Shown: positions 48,877-60,129, counted from the first letter of the stretch. The stretch is 64,000 bases of DNA from Schizochytrium sp. CCTCC M209059 (GCA_000818945.1 KN805424.1:1-64000); one strand, 5' to 3'. Translations and numbers: made by a program. Notes: generated by a model from the letters alone, not told the origin.

Positions 48877-51800
48877 TCAACAGTTGCCGAATGAAGCCTC
48901 CTGGAGCGCAAGATTGAATTTGCGCACCAGCTGAGACTTGCTTGAATACTTGGGAATCCAAAGGTGGAATGAACACGTTGCCACGCTAGGCAGTCGCTCA
49001 TTCTCGGCCGGGGACTCCACCGAGGTCACCTCAACGGTAAACGGTCGGTGCGCAAATCCCGTCTGGCCAATAGCACGCCAGCCGGTCGCCCACAGGAGAA
49101 GCTTTTGCCGATCCTCTTTGGCGAGATCCGATGCATATTCCCAAAACCACCGGATCTGATCCGCATCATCAACGTTGCCGTTGCCCTTGTAAATAGTGTT
49201 TGCCTTCCAGCGCTCAATACTAATATCGCGATCGCCCTCAATAAGACTCTGAAGCTCGTTCGGCCGAAGCAGGAGAAGCGCCAGCTTGCGAGGTACAATC
49301 TCGTGAAAGCCCCGCTTTACAAGTGCCAGCTGCTGAGCCACATTCTCGACCAGGAGCTTGTACGTGAGCATTTCCAGGTACCGATTAAAGTTTCCCGGAT
49401 TGATTTCTTCCGCGTCACCACCGTCGTAAAGTGTGCTCATCATGCGTTGCATGCGTTTTTCGTCCTCCGATGCGCCCTCCTCATCGTCATCCACGTCGTC
49501 CTGGTCCTCGTCAAGATGATTTTCCTCTTCCTTGTCGGTATGCCCAACACCTCGAAAAAACTCCTTGTCTTCGTCGTCCTGCGCGTCCTCAAAATGGCAC
49601 GGGCTCTTGATAAGGTCTCTCGTCTCATCGGTGCTCGCGCTGCGGAATCGCGGACGTTTAAGTGTCGGCGATCCGAGATCCTCCATGGCCACCGAGGATG
49701 TTTCCGAGACTGCAGACAGCCTTCGTGCGCGTTTCGTGTCAGAGGCTGGGCGCGTTAACAAATCTTTCTGCTTGGCAAGAAGCGTGTTTTGCAGCAAAAG
49801 CAGCCGGCGCAGCTGATTCCGGTCTTGCGAGGCCCGCGCAACTTGCATTGCAGTATGCAGCTCGCTCATGGTCGTGATGGACTCGAGACTTGTGGGCGGC
49901 GAGTGGGCGGTGAGCAACTTACTCGATGAAAGCATCGACGCCACCTTGGGTTTCAGCGAGCGCATCGGACTCACCGGCGGTGTGTCGGTGTCGCGCTCAA
50001 AGGCCTCTTTCATCATGAGCTCTCTCGAATTGACCGTGAATGTAAGGTCACGCAGCGAAGCTGCAAATGCGAGTGGATCCGTCTCGCGAAGCTCGCGCAG
50101 ACTGGAGAATGTTGAGAAATACTGCTTGGAGACGTAGCGAATGTCGTTAAAGTCAGGCTCCTCTTCGAGCAAGAGCTTGCACCACGAGGGCACCAAGGCA
50201 GTCCCGAGCGGGTCGCCATACAACACAGAGAGCCCGAGCACGCGACCCATGAGCATGTACCAGCGTTGCTGGTCTTCCATAGACATACCCGCGAAACTGG
50301 GATCGGGAGAGAGCTGCACGCTATCATTGGGATGGAAGCCAGCGATGACTAGACCAAAATTCGGGTTAAAGAGGTCGCGGCTGAGCCGGCTGAGCCAGTC
50401 TCGCCGAACCCCACCCGCGTCAATGCCAACCTGTTCGACATCTCCAGAGACGTACTGGATCTTGAGTGCACTTGCGCGAAGGCTGTCCCCGTGCACTGTC
50501 TCGAGTTTGCACATTGTGGATTCGAGAATGTTTTCCGGGTCCACAGCGATCTCGAGGGTCCGGGACATATCGACTTCGCCCGTCGAGCTGAGCGGACGCG
50601 CACGCGCTGCACACGCCAGAACCTTGAGACGCACGTTCAGCGGCATGTTGTCCAAGATACCTTGCGGAAACGTGCGGACAACTTCGTACAGCGCCTTGGC
50701 AGCGCTGCAAACCAGAGGCTGATTTTTTCCATTCGTGGTAATAATCGACGACAAGAGCGCGACGCCATCAGCCTGGTGGACAGCCTTGATGCAAGCCGAC
50801 GCAAAGGGCCCGTGCATCATGTAAATGAGTGTCCAAAGGCTATTCCAGACAAGGGAGTCTCCCGACGCCTTGCTGTCTCGCAGCAAGGACACCAAGGCAG
50901 TGCTTGCTTCTACGTAGCGTTTTCGCATGGTTGCGTCGGCGTGCTGCGCGGAGGCACCCGAGGTCGCTGAGAGGGGCACATCGCCCCCGGCATGGGTGCT
51001 TTGCCGTTTGTTGAGATACCCGAGACCCCCAACGGTGTTGAGAAGGACTTCGTAATTGGTCTTGCGCGCGTCGCGCTCGATAAGGATGCGGACCAGAACT
51101 TCGTCGCAAGCCTTTGCAAGGGCCATGTCTGTGATGCGCAATCCTTGAGGCGTGTTGTGCTCCACGAAACAAGCGAGTGCGCGTGTTGCGTTGCAAAGCT
51201 CCTGGACCGTAACGGAGCGCTCCACGGCGACCTTGAGCTCGTCAAGAGCGCCCGCGAGAGCCATGTGCAGTCCAAGCCGCGGCGAGTGCTCGACGAGAAG
51301 GCCAATTTCTTGCAGCAGGTCGGCGCGAAGACACTCCGAATACGCCTGACTGCGGGCCAGAAGAGAGACAATGCCCTTGAAGAGGCCGCCTTCGAGAAGA
51401 ATCTCCAAGGCGGTGCCGCCAAGCTTGGCGATGCGTCGCACCACGCGGAGCGCGTTGCCTGTCGTATGCTGGGCGCGCAGAATAATTCGATCCACCTCGG
51501 CGCGATCTCGCGATCGTTCGAGGTTGCTTCGATCTGCCGTAGCCACGTCGACGGCCATGAGGCACGACATAAGCCTTGCAGTAACAGCCAACGCAGTGAC
51601 ACGGTCTGTAGTGCTCAGTGCGCCAATCATGCTTGACATGAGACTCGAGTATGCATGCACAGCGCCGTCTTCAAGACGGTGGGTGCGGCGCACGATGAGA
51701 ACTAGATCCTGGGCCCGAGAATGCTGGCCAAGCAGAGCCGCTCGATCCGTGCTACCCGCTATAGCGTAGGCGATCGTCCACGTGGCAGTCTCTAGAAGGT

Positions 51801-52686
51801 GCGAAGAAATGATACGATGTTGCGAAAGTAGACGGACAAAGATGTCAATAAACCCAGCTTCAAAAACCTGCTGCGACGCCGTGTGTGTGATGAGCTGGTT
51901 GTCGAGCAAGTAGCCGAGACCTTGGCAAAGTGTGATGCAGCGATTGTCGATCTGTGCCAGACGCGCGGTGAGGTTCTCGGGGCTTGTCACTCTTGCGTGG
52001 GACTTTGCATGTGAGGTATGGTTCTCGATTGCTGCTGTTGCGGCCGATATGGACTGTAAAAGGCTGACATATACGTGTTGTGCAGTCCCTGGGGTTAGCT
52101 CACAAACGCGCGAGAGCAGATTTGCCACTCGGGCATTGAGCAAAGAACTGCGTACGCAGCCTCGCTCGAGGACAACGATGAGGGCATCCTGAATATTACA
52201 CGCGAGAAAATGATGTAGCGCCACCTCGTTTTCGACCAGAAAGACGAGGACCTGGACGGCGAGAAGAAGAACGCCTTCGGAGGAAGAAGGCGTGAGCAGC
52301 CTGTTGACAATGGCCTCGATGACTCCGGCTTCCAAGGCCTCAGCGATTCTGCCAGGACTTTTTTGCACCATGAACCCAAGCGCGGCCATAATCTGGAGCA
52401 CAAAGACCTGCTCCGCGTGCGGCGAGGATCTGATGCGCTCTACAAGGACGGCGACGAGTCCTGCCTCCGCGAGAGCCTCCACGTTCCGTGGATCCTGCTG
52501 GATGAGCGCACGAAGCGCCTTAAGCCGCTCCAGATCTCCCGCGCGGCTCTTTTCCTGCTCCATTTCCTGCTCCTGCTCCTCTGCGACTTTCGTCTCCTCC
52601 GTTTGCTGCAGCTTCAGCTCCAGCGCCAGCTTCCGCTCCAGGTCTCCCCCTCCCTCCTGGCCTCGCGCAAGCTCGCCTTCGCGCAG

Positions 52687-52723
<37 letters not shown>

Positions 52724-52809
52724 GCAAGCTCGCACTTTGTCGCGCTTTTCCTCTTCCAGCCTCGATCTCGGAGCGCTGCCACGAAGGCTGCCGCGGCGGC
52801 GTTGTCCAT
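48877..52809 (-). CDS. HECT-type E3 ubiquitin ligase
   Basis: Encodes 1,310 residues from the ATG at 52809 (GCGGCCATGGAC, good context). The frame is open another 441 nt upstream, but that part is Arg/Ala-rich and unsupported. After a Gln run (about residues 28-38) and a coiled-coil start comes a long alpha-helical repeat region (about 75-750, ARM/HEAT-like). The HECT domain begins near 765 (QVGIDAGGVRRDWLSRLSRDLF) and ends at the C-terminus. The catalytic Cys is in LPSVATCSFHLW (Cys1279), and NRYLEMLTYKLL lies in the middle. A Ser-rich then acidic insertion of roughly 185 residues (about 935-1120) splits the N-lobe, making the domain much longer than the usual 350. Architecture recalls TRIP12/UPL3-like ligases, but I cannot assign an orthologue. 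Family chemistry is ubiquitin transfer through a Cys thioester. Confidence 0.9.
52690..52722 (-). repeat. CAG/CTG trinucleotide run encoding poly-Gln
   Basis: Eleven consecutive Gln codons lie near the N-terminus of the HECT ligase gene. On the + strand this reads as CTG repeats. Confidence 0.85.
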
Positions 52810-53784
52810 GGCCGCGACGCGCTGCGATCGATGCCGCTCTGCCCTCTCTCCGCCTCGCTCCACTCCGTTATGCACGCCCTCGCCGCCCGCTCTCTGCTCG
52901 GCCGCCGCGCCGCGGAGGACGGAGCTCGCGCTCTCGGCTGCTATGGAGAGACAGACAGTAATACAGTAATAAGTAAGTAACCAACCAACCCGCCTAGTAA
53001 CTACTCTAGGCGCTCTTGGAGCTTCGCCGAGCTCGGCCCGAGCTCGGCTTGCACGGGCCCCTCTCCTTCCCCCTGCTCTACTCTCTCGGCTCCCGCCTCC
53101 CCAGCCTCGCTCGGCGCGGACCGCGCTCAGCCTGGCTGCCCCGTGCCTGCCTCGAGGCGCCTCACAGCAAGTAGCGCGGAGGGAAGGGCGCTGCGAGGAC
53201 GCAAGGTGGAGCTCGCGCGCGGAAGGCACGCATGCATATATCCGTTTCACGCAGTTGTGGAGACGTGGGTGGCGCCTAGGGGGTGCTAGGGGGCGAGATT
53301 CGGGGCGCTGCTGGCGGCTGAGGCTTCACAATTTTACTCCCGCGCAGCGACCATCCGCGGGGCCTTTGTCGAAAGTTCCTCGTCGCACGGTCTGGCCCGC
53401 GCGCTCTACCAACGCTGCCGGCAGTGAGTGCAGTGTAGTGCATTGCAGAGCAGTGCTGACTGAGCTTGCTGGCTAAATGCTGGAACCTGTGCGGCAACTT
53501 TGCGCCCTGGCTTGACAACCTGGCTGGCTGGCTGGCTGGCTAGCTGCAGCTGCAGCTATTAACAAGAAAGAAGCTGCCGATCAAGCTGGCAAGAACAAGA
53601 TAAAGAACCTGAAGAGCACGGGACGCGGACCCTGGTCCATGGAGGAGATGTGGAATTTGTCTAAAGAAAAAAGAAAAAGGGAATGTGGAGAGGCCGCGCG
53701 GATCAAGAATCACGCCCCCTCCGCGGCACCCACCAGCTTTGTGAACCATGATAGCTACGAAATGTACGGTAAACCCGCCCACGC

Positions 53785-53842
53785 CGCATGCCGCATGCCG
53801 GTTGCCACATGCCGCGCGCCACATGCCGCACGTCACATGCCG
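53785..53842. repeat. Imperfect CATGCCG tandem repeat
   Basis: About six copies of a roughly 9-bp unit (CACATGCCG, GCATGCCGC and variants) lie in the HECT/SDR divergent gap. Confidence 0.65.
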
Positions 53843-54084
53843 GCCTTACTTACTTTGCTTGCCTGCTATACGTGGTCGACATCTTCCAGACCGCTCGCTT
53901 GCCTATACCCCGTGCTGCCGGCCAGACAGGACCGCTCACTTCCTTCAAGATCGAACGAACGATCGATCGATCGAACACATCAGCAATCGATCGTCGGAGA
54001 CGAGTCCATCGAGCGCTCAACGCCTTAGTCACCTAAAACCCAATTGGGGTCCCAAGACAATGCGGCTACCGGCAGTGCAAGTAG

Positions 54085-54152
54085 GCCAAGCCTACTAGGT
54101 GCTACTGCTAGCAGGCCTAGGCCTCGACCTAGTCTACGTCTAGGCCTACAGG
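54085..54152. repeat. AGGCCT/CCTAGG palindrome-rich block
   Basis: Overlapping AGGCC, GGCCT, CTAGGC and GTAGGCC strings occur in both orientations within about 70 bp, allowing several alternative hairpins. It lies about 400 bp upstream of the SDR start. Confidence 0.6.
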
Positions 54153-54544
54153 CCTCCTGTACTTTTATATTTATATTTTTGTTTTTTAACAGTGGGTGAG
54201 TCGAGAAGGCAGTGATGGCGCAAGCCCATCGAGGATCGCAATCATACATTCACACAGTCAGACAGACAGACTACGATTCTCATCGCCAGCCTGGGAAACT
54301 CGTCGCTGCAGCTAGCTGCCCAGCGAAGGCTACGAGCCGGCGCGCGCGATCGCAAGAGAGAAGGAAGGGGGGAGAGAGGGAGCAAGTCGGAAAGCCGCGC
54401 ACGAAGTCAAGACAGCACAGCGCAACGCTTTGTGCGCATCAAAGCAAGCTCACGCCTCAAGCAACCTGCCAGCCCGAGTGTGCGTGCACATCGAGCGAAC
54501 AGACGCAGAGACGTATATAGCCAGCTAGCTTCTTTTCGTGAAAA

Positions 54545-55618
54545 ATGGGCCTGATGGATACCCTCGCTTACGTGCTGGCCGGCGCTTGGCTGATGGCCTG
54601 GCTGTCGTACGCGATCCCGCAGCTCTATCTCAAGTTCATGAAGCCGCAGAACCTCAAGGAGAAGTACAATGCGGAGTGTAAGTTTTAGCGTCTTTCTTGC
54701 TCGCATGACATAATGTTTTGACACAGACTGGCTAACATGCTCTTGCTGGCGTTCTTGGTTCACATTATAACTTGATCTGCTTCGTTCGTCTCGACAGGGG
54801 CGCTCGTCACCGGTGGATCGACGGGCATCGGGCGCGCCATCGTCGAGAAGCTTGCTGCTCAGGATCTTAATATTGTCGTCGTCGCCTTTCCCGACGCTCA
54901 CTTGGATAAGGCAATCGAGGAACTCACTGCCAAGTTCCCCAAGTGCAAGTTCATCAAGGTTGGCCTCAACCTCGCCGACCGCAACTTCATGGAAACCCTG
55001 GCCAAAGAGACCAAGGACATCAAGGTGAGCATCCTCATCAACAATGCTGGCTACATCAAGACTGGCTTCTTTGCCGAGAGCGACTTCAAGGGTCAGCTTG
55101 CCAACCATGATGTCAACGCCACGGCCGCGATGGAAATTACGCACCACTACGTCGAGATCATGCGCGAGCACAAACTGCGCGGATGCGTCACCTTCACCTC
55201 TTCCCCTGCCGGTTTTATGGCCACGCCTTACACGGTCCTCTATGGCGCGACCAAGGCGTACCTGACGACCTTTGCGCAGAGCCTTGCCCCAGAAATCTAC
55301 TCGGATGGTATCGACGTTGCCGTTCTGCACCCTTCGCCCGTTGCGTCCAACTTTTACGACTCGGCGCATAAGATTGACGCCATTGCCTTTTTCAAGAGCA
55401 CTGCCACGGGCCCCGAAGTCCTGGCCGATATTCTGCTGGCCTCGGTCGGTCGCGTTGTCACCATTGACCAGGGTTACTACCCCGTGTGCGTCAAGCTCCT
55501 TCTCAAGATCATCGACGGCAACTTTATCGCTGACGCCGCGCGCCTCACGGCCTCGTACCTTCCCGACTTTAAGAAGATGAAGGCCGACATTGCCGCTGCC
55601 AAGGCCAAGGCCAAGTAA
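54545..55618 (+). CDS. ER short-chain dehydrogenase, 3-ketoacyl-CoA reductase / HSD17B12-like
   Basis: Two exons, 54545-54677 and 54798-55618, flank a 120-nt intron (GTAAGT..GACAG). The junction restores a Trp codon just before ALVTGGSTGIG. The product is 317 residues. An N-terminal hydrophobic segment (about 5-28) suits an ER membrane anchor. The Rossmann dinucleotide motif is TGGSTGIG (49-56) and the structural motif NNAG is at 126-129. The catalytic Ser is at about 180 and YGATK supplies Tyr193 and Lys197 with the standard 13-residue Ser-Tyr spacing. Size, N-terminal anchor and Lys-rich C-terminus (KAKAK) fit the microsomal 3-ketoacyl-CoA reductase/17-beta-HSD type 12 group, which reduces 3-ketoacyl-CoA in very-long-chain fatty-acid elongation. 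The exact substrate cannot be read from sequence. Confidence 0.9.
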
Positions 55619-56202
55619 AGAGAAAGAAACCTTGTTCAAGCCTACTTCCTGATCATCAACTTGCCCTTTTCCTTGTTTCTTCCTGTGTGGGCTTCACGCG
55701 TGTGTGTGTGTGTGTGTATATGTGTGTGCAATGACAAATGCATCGATGAAGAGAGACAGAAACGAGAAAGATAGGAGTAGAAACCGACATTAAACATCCC
55801 TACGCCCAAGAAAGACATTGTATGCTCCTGCGCGATTCGTGATTCGCTTTTCTATCCCCTCTTTTCTTAGGGGGGGGTCCCTTTTTTACCCTTTGATCCT
55901 CGTTTTTGTCATCTTCTTGCAGCTTGAAAATTCTTTTCAACAAGGAGGTTGTCTTTGAAAAGCACTCTTCTGTGCATCTTGTCTATTAGTTTACGACAGT
56001 GATGTTATCGAGCAGCCAATGGACACCTTTACAACAAATCTCTCACTGACTGCAAAGTGCCATTTAAAACGCGCCACTTTTAATCCTACCTTGCAATACT
56101 CAAACATTGGCTGCTTACCTACTACGTGAAAAGTAAAAGTACACACCGTTTTGGTGAGTAATAGTATACAAAGGGTCCATTTATGATGTGGAGCGCGGAT
56201 CG
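55619..56202. other. Intergenic region after the SDR gene
   Basis: A 584-bp gap with a TG dinucleotide run (about 55700-55727), a G run near 55871 and AT-rich sequence before the next gene. No gene is supported. Confidence 0.5.
55700..55727. repeat. TG dinucleotide repeat
   Basis: About 12 TG units, interrupted by TATA, lie in the 3' region of the SDR gene. Confidence 0.8.
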
Positions 56203-57687
56203 ATGACCAAGCCCCGGCCGGGACTGCAGGTCTTGCGAGTAGAAACAATAGACATCATGTCGAGCACGAGGCTTTGCGAGGAGGCTCGCGCGCTATGCGC
56301 CGAGGTTGATGCGTCGCTCCTGGCCAAAACGTGCGCGACGCAGGAGCAGGTTGCAAACGACCGCGCACGCATTGCCGCGGTGTTCGTGCTCGTGAAAAGG
56401 GAGAACCAAGAGCTCGCAGACTGGAGCGCAAGAGAGAAGAGCGGGCCGCTGGGCGCCGACTGCGGAGAGCCTCGCGCGGTAAATGGCCAGTGGACTTCTG
56501 CAAGCCTCGAGCATGCAATCGCACATACGAAAGAAATTGCGATTTCTAAGCCAGTCACGAAGCAACGAAAACGTTGCCACTGGACCGAGGCGTACACGTA
56601 CAGCGTTCGAAAGCGCGCATTGCCCGCTGAGCACAGTGATCTGAGCATCGAGCATCTTCAAAAGGCAATTCGCAAAGACCGCAAAGACGCGTCGCTCTAT
56701 TATACAGTTGGTTTGCGTCACTGGGACAATCTACGATTGCAGGACGCAGCGCAGTGGTTTATGCGTGCCGTAGCTTGCGCAGAATCTAATCGGGAGCTAA
56801 ATAGCCCAGCCGTTATTAAATGTAGCCTGCACTTGAACTTCGAGGCCCACCTGGCCCTCGGATACGAGCGACGCGAATCACTCGTCAAGTCCTCCAACTT
56901 TAGCATCGCAGCACAGGCCATGGAGTCTTGGCTGGATGTAGGCGCGTGGGCAAAAGAGCAACTACAAGAAGCTGATGAGACCCTGCATCTTGTCGAGGAG
57001 GCCTTGCGCCCGTTTCGTTACGAGGACCAAGAAGCCATTCTGCGTTCCGGCTCCCTTGGAAGTCTTGGCGATCTTCACGTACGAATTCTGTATCGACGTA
57101 TCGATTATGGTGGATCCGCCACAGACACGTGTAAACAGCGTCTTGGTGAGCTTCTCGCGGAGCGTCGTGAGTTCGCACAAGCCTGTAAAGTTCTTCACGA
57201 CGCCTCAAGTGCAGATCGCGTTCAGCATCCTCGACTGCCTGCACAAGCGCTGCGTGCGTATGAGCCTTGGAATGAGGTTACCTCGCACGCTTATGATCGC
57301 TTCGACGCAGTACCAGCGCATCGCGAGCGACGCCGCCGCAGACAAAGACACAAGTCGCGATACCTTTTGTGTGCAGGCCCCGGAGATCGGGATCGACTCA
57401 TACAGGAACACAGCCACCGCGAAAGGTATCGCGCGTTTGGGTCGCGTATGATTGCTCATCACCACAAGAACAGAGATGCGACGTCACTAGAATCCAAGAC
57501 CACAAGTGGCGACCTCGGACTCTTTTGCGTCGCTCGCGAGACCTTGCGCAATGATGACGATGCAGCTTGTGCATGTGCGAACGAAGCACAGGGCATGTTC
57601 AAGGAGGAGGTTCTCTCGCATGCGTCACGCGTCGCCTTGGCGAGGGAGCACGAGATGCCAGCACTGGAGACGTCGACGTTTCCATAA
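56203..57687 (+). CDS. Hypothetical protein; probable frameshift or unrecognised intron
   Basis: The open frame gives 494 residues from the first ATG (56203; the frame extends only to a GTG at 56188, and an ATG at 56257 is also possible). Residues 1 to about 260 look like genuine coding sequence and include helical segments such as LSIEHLQKAIRKDRKDASLYYTVGLRHWDNL. From roughly 57000 to 57450 this frame becomes Arg/His-rich. The overlapping +1 frame there has the C/G third-position bias typical of the window and a sensible translation (KFFTTPQVQIAFSILDCLHKR...) ending at a TGA near 57451. So the real protein probably switches frame near 57000 through an unseen intron or a sequence error. Its true C-terminus may be near 57451 rather than 57687. 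I recognise no domain. Confidence 0.5.
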   Translation: MTKPRPGLQVLRVETIDIMSSTRLCEEARALCAEVDASLLAKTCATQEQVANDRARIAAVFVLVKRENQELADWSAREKSGPLGADCGEPRAVNGQWTSASLEHAIAHTKEIAISKPVTKQRKRCHWTEAYTYSVRKRALPAEHSDLSIEHLQKAIRKDRKDASLYYTVGLRHWDNLRLQDAAQWFMRAVACAESNRELNSPAVIKCSLHLNFEAHLALGYERRESLVKSSNFSIAAQAMESWLDVGAWAKEQLQEADETLHLVEEALRPFRYEDQEAILRSGSLGSLGDLHVRILYRRIDYGGSATDTCKQRLGELLAERREFAQACKVLHDASSADRVQHPRLPAQALRAYEPWNEVTSHAYDRFDAVPAHRERRRRRQRHKSRYLLCAGPGDRDRLIQEHSHRERYRAFGSRMIAHHHKNRDATSLESKTTSGDLGLFCVARETLRNDDDAACACANEAQGMFKEEVLSHASRVALAREHEMPALETSTFP

Positions 57688-57804
57688 CTTCTGAAAAAAG
57701 AGAAAAGAGGCGACAGACCACCGAAGACCAATTGTACAAAGAATATAAAAAGAAATCGTAAGCTTTTATGCTGTTCTTCCGCCTCGAGAAAGTATGCCTC
57801 TGCA

Positions 57805-58364
57805 CTACAGCAAAAAGACCTCCTCCTTGTTCTTGCGCAAAATGCGGTAGCTTGCGGGTTCTTGCAGCGTTTCGTTGAGTTCGCTCATGATGTTCTTATA
57901 AAACGGCGTGTCGAACCACCGATTCAGGTGCTTCATGCTCTCCCATTCCGTGAGAATCAGATACGAAGCTGGCTTGGCCACATCCTTGAGGATCTCGCCC
58001 CTGTAGCAATAACGCAACCTATTGTGAGTCTCCAGCTTGGCGTTTTGATTTTTTTGTATGAGTTTCATGCGACGCGTTTTGTTTGCTTTTAGACTTACTT
58101 GACAAAACCAGGCTGGTTGCGCACGTTCCGCTCAACGTTGAGCATGAGGGTACGGACTGCCTTCTCTGTGTTGCCAGTAGCGCTCGCGTCCCGTCAGTTG
58201 TACTCTTCCTTGCCCGCAGACGCGCTGCCAGTGCTGGCCCATTTGGGACCTGTTCAAGAGGCGGGTCTTTTGCCCTCCCTCTTCTTTGAGGGCTTCGCCA
58301 CGGGACACATACCTTTGCCAGGGACCATGAGGCGCTCGCTGAGCACGCGGACGCGTCCCGCCAT
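57805..58364 (-). CDS. ABM-domain (antibiotic biosynthesis monooxygenase-type) small protein
   Basis: Assembled from three minus-strand exons: 58364-58313, 58165-58099 and 58018-57805 (introns of 147 and 80 nt, GTATGT..ACAG and GTAAGT..ATAG). The joined frame is 333 nt, or 110 residues, about the normal size for an ABM ferredoxin-like domain. Features are RNQPGFVKL near the middle of the first strand-helix, ASYLILTEWESMKHLNRWFDTPFYK (the family's YL.L..W.S...L..W..S..H/Y pattern), and a basic C-terminus. An in-frame Met upstream of the last exon makes an 87-residue open frame, but this would lack the first half of the domain. Members are cofactor-free monooxygenases, haem-degrading enzymes or simply small dimers, and substrate cannot be predicted. 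It is divergent from ABHD18. Confidence 0.78.
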
Positions 58365-59010
58365 CGTGTCACTCGCCTCCTCGCTGCTCCGTCCGCGCGT
58401 CGGCTGCTTAAGCTGTCAAGATCGATAAAGCGGTCTGCTGCACTTGCAAAACGCGGGCGGGAGTTTTGCGAAAAGTTTTTATTCTTCTCGTCATCTTCTT
58501 CTCGAACTGGTTTTAGGGGCCTTATTTTGGGCCCCGCCCAAAGGGAGGACACGGACTTTGTGCGCCCAGACCAACTTGCCATGGATCACTTCGGGCGACG
58601 GTGGCCAAAGAGCGAGCAAGCAAGCAAGCAGGCAAGTGAGCAAGCGAGCGAGCGAGCGAGCGGTCGAAAAGCAAACACCGATGACGAGAATGGGACGAAG
58701 GATGGCTAGTGTACTCCGTGCTTGCTTGCGTGTGTTTGTTTGTTTGTTTGTGTGTGTGTGTTCCTGGTGTTAGGCCCAGCCAGGCCTACACATCGCCTGA
58801 CTAGGGAATGCGAGGACACAGAGGTTGCAATGCAGACATAGTCTGTCGCCCGAAGTATAAGTTCTCTTGCAACCGATTTCATGCCCTTTGCTGCACAACA
58901 GCAGCAAGCTCGGGCTTGGCATTTACCATAGACCCTACTTAAGCTTGGTATGGATAACTGGGACTGGAAGAACGAGAAGAGGAGCAAACGTGAAATACAG
59001 AGAGGTGACG
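58365..59010. promoter_or_regulatory. Divergent promoter region, ABM gene / ABHD18
   Basis: A 646-bp gap with GCAAGCAAG/GCGAGCGAG repeats (about 58614-58663) and a GTTT/GT run (about 58730-58762). No gene is supported. Open frames through it depend on the repeats or on a TTG start. Confidence 0.45.
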
Positions 59011-60129
59011 ATGAGCGCGGTCTTTGGGTTCGCTGGTGGGCTGCTAGACCTGGGATTTGGGCACGTGCACAGCCACAAGCTGCTCGAGAAAGGATGGGGC
59101 GAGGAGATCATGAGCCTCGAAGCCGACCTCAACGACTTGCTCGTGGGTGAGGGGTCGGTCCCCTTGCGTGACATTCACGACTTCTCCTACACAAACGAAG
59201 GAGAGCCCGTCCAGGTGGCCAAGTTTTCGTCGCCATGCGCAGAGTGGCTTCCTGAGGAGAGCAAGACAGGCTACGCCGCAGTTGTAAAACCACCAGCCGA
59301 CGTCCCTCTGCGCGCAGCCATTGTTCTCATTCCCGCGACTGGAGACGTAGGTTTTTCGGCGCGTGTAAAACAGGTTGCCCAGCCCCTCGCGAGTGTCGGC
59401 GTGGCCTCAATCTTACCGCAGGTCCCGTACTACGGACGTCGCAAGCCGCAAGACCAAAAATCTATTTACGTGAGAACCTTTGGGGAATTTCTGATGCAGA
59501 CAACAGCCACAATCGTTGAAGCTGCAAAACTTGCCAAACTCGCTGCAGCGCTTTTCCCCGACATTCCCCTGGGCTTGGCCGGAACCAGCGCTGGTGGCGG
59601 CTATGGTATGGCCGCATATCCTTCATTGCTTCGCGAACTTGAAACCGTCGGCGAGGAGAGATCTATTGCAATTTGTACGCACGTTTCCACGTCGCGCCAC
59701 ATGCCTATGCTGACAAGCGTCTTTGGCGACCTCTGCGACTTTAATGGACTTGTTGACGAATCGAAACCCGGAGTAAAAACAGTCACAGCAGCGAGGACTC
59801 GAGTTCATTCAGTTCTTGAGCACCGCGGTGTTGAACGCTACTTTCGTATTCTTGGGTCATCCTTTTCTCCAAAGGATGCTGCCTACACTTGCGTGTTGGC
59901 CAAGCACGATCGCTGTATTGTTCCCGAAGAAGCTATGATTCTCCCCCAGGTTCTCACGCCCTATGTTAATCGAATACGCATTGTCGAAGTCAACGGCGGC
60001 CATCTTACCAGCATTATGCGAACGGCCAAGGTCCTACCGAACAATATACTCGAGACCTTGGGTATGCTCAAGGCTGCTCCGAGCTTTGCAAAGCTTGCCG
60101 TGCGGGGACTTCGTCAGTACCGGCGGTAG
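59011..60129 (+). CDS. ABHD18: ABHD18-like alpha/beta hydrolase
   Basis: Encodes 372 residues from the ATG at 59011; the frame is open upstream only through a TTG, adding 48 unlikely residues. The start MSAVFGFAGGLLDLGFGHVHSHKLL is amphipathic/hydrophobic and may serve as a targeting or anchoring segment. The core has IVLIPATGDVGFSAR (oxyanion-side strand), ILPQVPYYGRRKPQDQ (a hallmark of this family), the nucleophile elbow GTSAGGGYG (Ser193) and the catalytic-His region VNGGHLTSIM (His331). This set matches the ABHD18/C4orf29 (DUF2048) family of predicted serine hydrolases. I do not assign a substrate. Its 3' end faces the ankyrin gene across 81 bp. Confidence 0.85.
   Translation: MSAVFGFAGGLLDLGFGHVHSHKLLEKGWGEEIMSLEADLNDLLVGEGSVPLRDIHDFSYTNEGEPVQVAKFSSPCAEWLPEESKTGYAAVVKPPADVPLRAAIVLIPATGDVGFSARVKQVAQPLASVGVASILPQVPYYGRRKPQDQKSIYVRTFGEFLMQTTATIVEAAKLAKLAAALFPDIPLGLAGTSAGGGYGMAAYPSLLRELETVGEERSIAICTHVSTSRHMPMLTSVFGDLCDFNGLVDESKPGVKTVTAARTRVHSVLEHRGVERYFRILGSSFSPKDAAYTCVLAKHDRCIVPEEAMILPQVLTPYVNRIRIVEVNGGHLTSIMRTAKVLPNNILETLGMLKAAPSFAKLAVRGLRQYRR

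Larger units (their letters stand above)
52810..54544. promoter_or_regulatory. Divergent promoter region, HECT ligase / SDR gene
   Basis: A 1.73-kb gap between two diverging starts. It contains CTGG/CAGCTG repeats (about 53521-53556), a tandem CACATGCCG/GCATGCCG block (about 53785-53842), and a dense AGGCCT/CTAGGCC palindromic block (about 54085-54152). Small open frames are low-complexity. No gene is supported. Confidence 0.45.

Noticed and set aside
52810..53250. 147-residue N-terminal extension of the HECT ligase
   Set aside because: Arg/Ala/Gly-rich low-complexity sequence; the ATG at 52809 has a much better context and begins normal coding sequence.
58019..58582. 187-residue minus-strand frame overlapping the ABM gene
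   Set aside because: Ser/Arg-rich translation in the wrong frame; the spliced model in the other frame gives a complete known domain.
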